The position numbers and the translations under genes are program-made. The notes below the pieces were generated by a model. It had not been told where the DNA came from and ran no database searches. It was given only the letters and a program-made list of their open reading frames with translations. 15,968 nucleotides of DNA from Burkholderia sp. (GTDB lineage Bacteria > Pseudomonadota > Gammaproteobacteria > Burkholderiales > Burkholderiaceae), in assembly GCA_030151225.1 (NCBI GenBank), contig JASLEG010000295.1:1-15968 (forward strand), read 5' to 3'. Positions 14,490-15,968 of the stretch are shown piece by piece (position 1 is the stretch's first letter; every line of letters starts with the position of its first letter).

Positions 14490-15968
14490 ATGAACCCGTT
14501 CAACGACCGCGCCGACGTCGCGCACTTCATCGGCGGCGCACGCACCACCGGCCACGGCACGCGTTCGCAGGCCGTCTACAACCCCGCCACCGGCGAGGCC
14601 GCCCGCACGCTGCGCCTGGGCACCCCGGCCGACGTGGACGCGGCCGTCGAGGCGGCCAGGCAGGCGTTCCCGGCCTGGAGCAACACGCCGCCGATCCGCC
14701 GCGCGCGCGTGATGCTGCGCTTCCTCGAGCTGATGAACCGCCGCCGCGACGAGCTGGCCGCGATCATCACGGCCGAGCACGGCAAGGTGTTCAGCGACGC
14801 GCAGGGCGAAGTCTCGCGCGGCATCGACGTGATCGAATTCGCCTGCGGCATCCCGCAACTGCTCAAGGGCGACTACACCGAGCAGGTCTCCACCGGCATC
14901 GACAACTGGACCACCCGCCAGGCGCTCGGCGTGGTGGCCGGCATCACGCCGTTCAACTTCCCGTGCATGGTGCCGTGCTGGATGTTCCCGGTGGCGATCG
15001 CGGCCGGCAACGCCTTCATCCTGAAGCCGAGCGAGCGCGATCCGTCGGCCTCGCTCTTCATGGCCGAGCTGCTCAGGGAAGCGGGCCTGCCCGACGGCGT
15101 GTTCAACGTGGTGCAGGGCGACAAGGAAGTGGTGGACGCGCTGCTCGTGCACCGCGACGTGAAGGCCGTCAGCTTCGTGGGCTCCACGCCGATCGCGAAC
15201 TACATCTACGAGACCGGCGCGAAGCACGGCAAGCGCGTGCAGGCGCTCGGCGGCGCCAAGAACCACATGGTGGTGATGCCCGACGCGGATCTCGACGCGG
15301 CCGTGGACGCGCTGGTGGGCGCCGGCTACGGCTCGGCCGGCGAGCGCTGCATGGCGATCTCGGTGGCGGTGCTGGTGGGCGACGTGGCCGACAAGCTGGT
15401 GCCGATGCTGGCCGAGCGCGCACGCACGCTGAAGATCGGCGACGGCATGAACGCCGAGTCGGAAATGGGCCCGATCGTCACGCGCCAGGCACTGGAGCGC
15501 ATCGAGGGCTACATCGGCCTCGGCGTGGAGGAAGGCGCCCAGCTGGTGGTGGACGGCCGCGGCCACAAGGTGGCGGGCCACGAAACCGGCTTCTTCACCG
15601 GCGGCACGCTGTTCGACCACGTCACGCCCGAGATGCGCATCTACAAGGAAGAGATCTTTGGCCCGGTGCTGGCCTGCGTGCGCGTGAAGGACATGGGCGA
15701 GGCGATCGACCTGATCAACGCCCACGAGTTCGGCAACGGCGTGGCCTGCTTCACGCGCGACGGCCACGTGGCGCGCGAGTTCGGCCGCCGCATCGAGGTG
15801 GGCATGGTGGGCATCAACGTGCCGATTCCGGTGCCGATGGCCTGGCACGGCTTCGGCGGCTGGAAGCGCAGCCTGTTCGGCGACATGCACGCCTACGGCG
15901 AGGAAGGCGTGCGCTTCTACACGCGCCAGAAGTCGATCATGCAGCGCTGGAACGAGAGCATCGAGAAG
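14490..15968 (+). CDS. mmsA: CoA-acylating methylmalonate-semialdehyde dehydrogenase, 3' end missing
   Basis: An aldehyde dehydrogenase-superfamily enzyme, 493 codons to the right edge with no stop; the family is about 500 residues, so only a few are missing. It oxidises methylmalonate semialdehyde (or malonate semialdehyde) with NAD and CoA to propionyl-CoA (or acetyl-CoA) in valine, thymine and inositol breakdown. Seen: the Rossmann-side motif GVVAGITPFNFPCMVPCWMF, ILKPSERDPSA, FVGSTPIANYIYETG, and the nucleophile Cys287 in GSAGERCMAIS. Asn258 (LGGAKNHMVV) stands where hydrolytic aldehyde dehydrogenases have their general-base glutamate, which is the expected signature of the CoA-dependent subgroup. 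EEIFGPVLACVRV and the C-terminal GFGGWKRSLFGDMHAYG follow. The start is the ATG at 14490 behind GGAGGAG (14479-14485). Downstream mmsB would be expected but is not visible. Confidence 0.94.
   Translation, partial: MNPFNDRADVAHFIGGARTTGHGTRSQAVYNPATGEAARTLRLGTPADVDAAVEAARQAFPAWSNTPPIRRARVMLRFLELMNRRRDELAAIITAEHGKVFSDAQGEVSRGIDVIEFACGIPQLLKGDYTEQVSTGIDNWTTRQALGVVAGITPFNFPCMVPCWMFPVAIAAGNAFILKPSERDPSASLFMAELLREAGLPDGVFNVVQGDKEVVDALLVHRDVKAVSFVGSTPIANYIYETGAKHGKRVQALGGAKNHMVVMPDADLDAAVDALVGAGYGSAGERCMAISVAVLVGDVADKLVPMLAERARTLKIGDGMNAESEMGPIVTRQALERIEGYIGLGVEEGAQLVVDGRGHKVAGHETGFFTGGTLFDHVTPEMRIYKEEIFGPVLACVRVKDMGEAIDLINAHEFGNGVACFTRDGHVAREFGRRIEVGMVGINVPIPVPMAWHGFGGWKRSLFGDMHAYGEEGVRFYTRQKSIMQRWNESIEK

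Noticed and set aside
1..15968. CRISPR array, tRNA, rRNA, insertion sequence, phage or toxin-antitoxin module
   Set aside because: I scanned for regularly spaced repeats, terminal inverted repeats, integrase or transposase motifs and cloverleaf-like segments and saw none that I could support.

Overview
The window is very GC-rich (about 70% by eye, with G/C third positions) and densely coded. It reads as a stretch of a Burkholderia-type betaproteobacterial chromosome. The basis is the codon bias, a short secreted DUF4148 protein (a family typical of Burkholderiaceae), LysR regulators beside catabolic genes, and a nicotinate locus with a MarR repressor as in Pseudomonas and Bordetella. A plant-associated Burkholderia (gladioli/glumae/plantarii group) is my best guess, but the species cannot be fixed from this sequence.

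Region 1 (2-7691) is a nicotinic acid catabolism locus. A tightly packed plus-strand operon holds nicE (5' end cut off), nicD, nicX, nicF and a NicB-like molybdenum hydroxylase subunit. Convergent to it is a MarR repressor (nicR-like, minus strand). Divergent from nicR is an MFS transporter (nicT-like). Together: NicT imports nicotinate; a NicA/NicB hydroxylase makes 6-hydroxynicotinate; NicC (not in the window) makes 2,5-dihydroxypyridine; NicX opens the ring to N-formylmaleamate; NicD removes formate; NicF releases ammonia to give maleate; NicE isomerises maleate to fumarate. The nicR-nicT gap carries repeated TGTAC-centred palindromes that look like the repressor's operators. nicA, nicC and any cytochrome partner lie outside the window.

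Region 2 (7692-10753) is looser accessory DNA. It holds a small secreted DUF4148 protein with its own minus-strand intrinsic terminator, a LysR regulator, and two adjacent broken genes on the plus strand. The first is a VOC/glyoxalase-fold gene with a one-base frameshift. The second is a decayed C-terminal piece of a DUF1445 (putative hydro-lyase/D-glutamate cyclase) gene, also with a one-base frameshift.

Region 3 (10754-15968) has a large MscS-type mechanosensitive channel (YbiO-like architecture), a strong hairpin at the convergent junction, a LysR regulator, and, divergent from it, a CoA-acylating methylmalonate-semialdehyde dehydrogenase (mmsA) that runs off the right edge.

I found no CRISPR array, tRNA, rRNA, insertion sequence or phage gene. 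I did not see a clearly new system. The points most worth checking are the NicB homologue without cytochrome c domains, the operator-like repeats, the paired hairpins inside the nic operon, and the paired frameshifts near 9624 and 10320.
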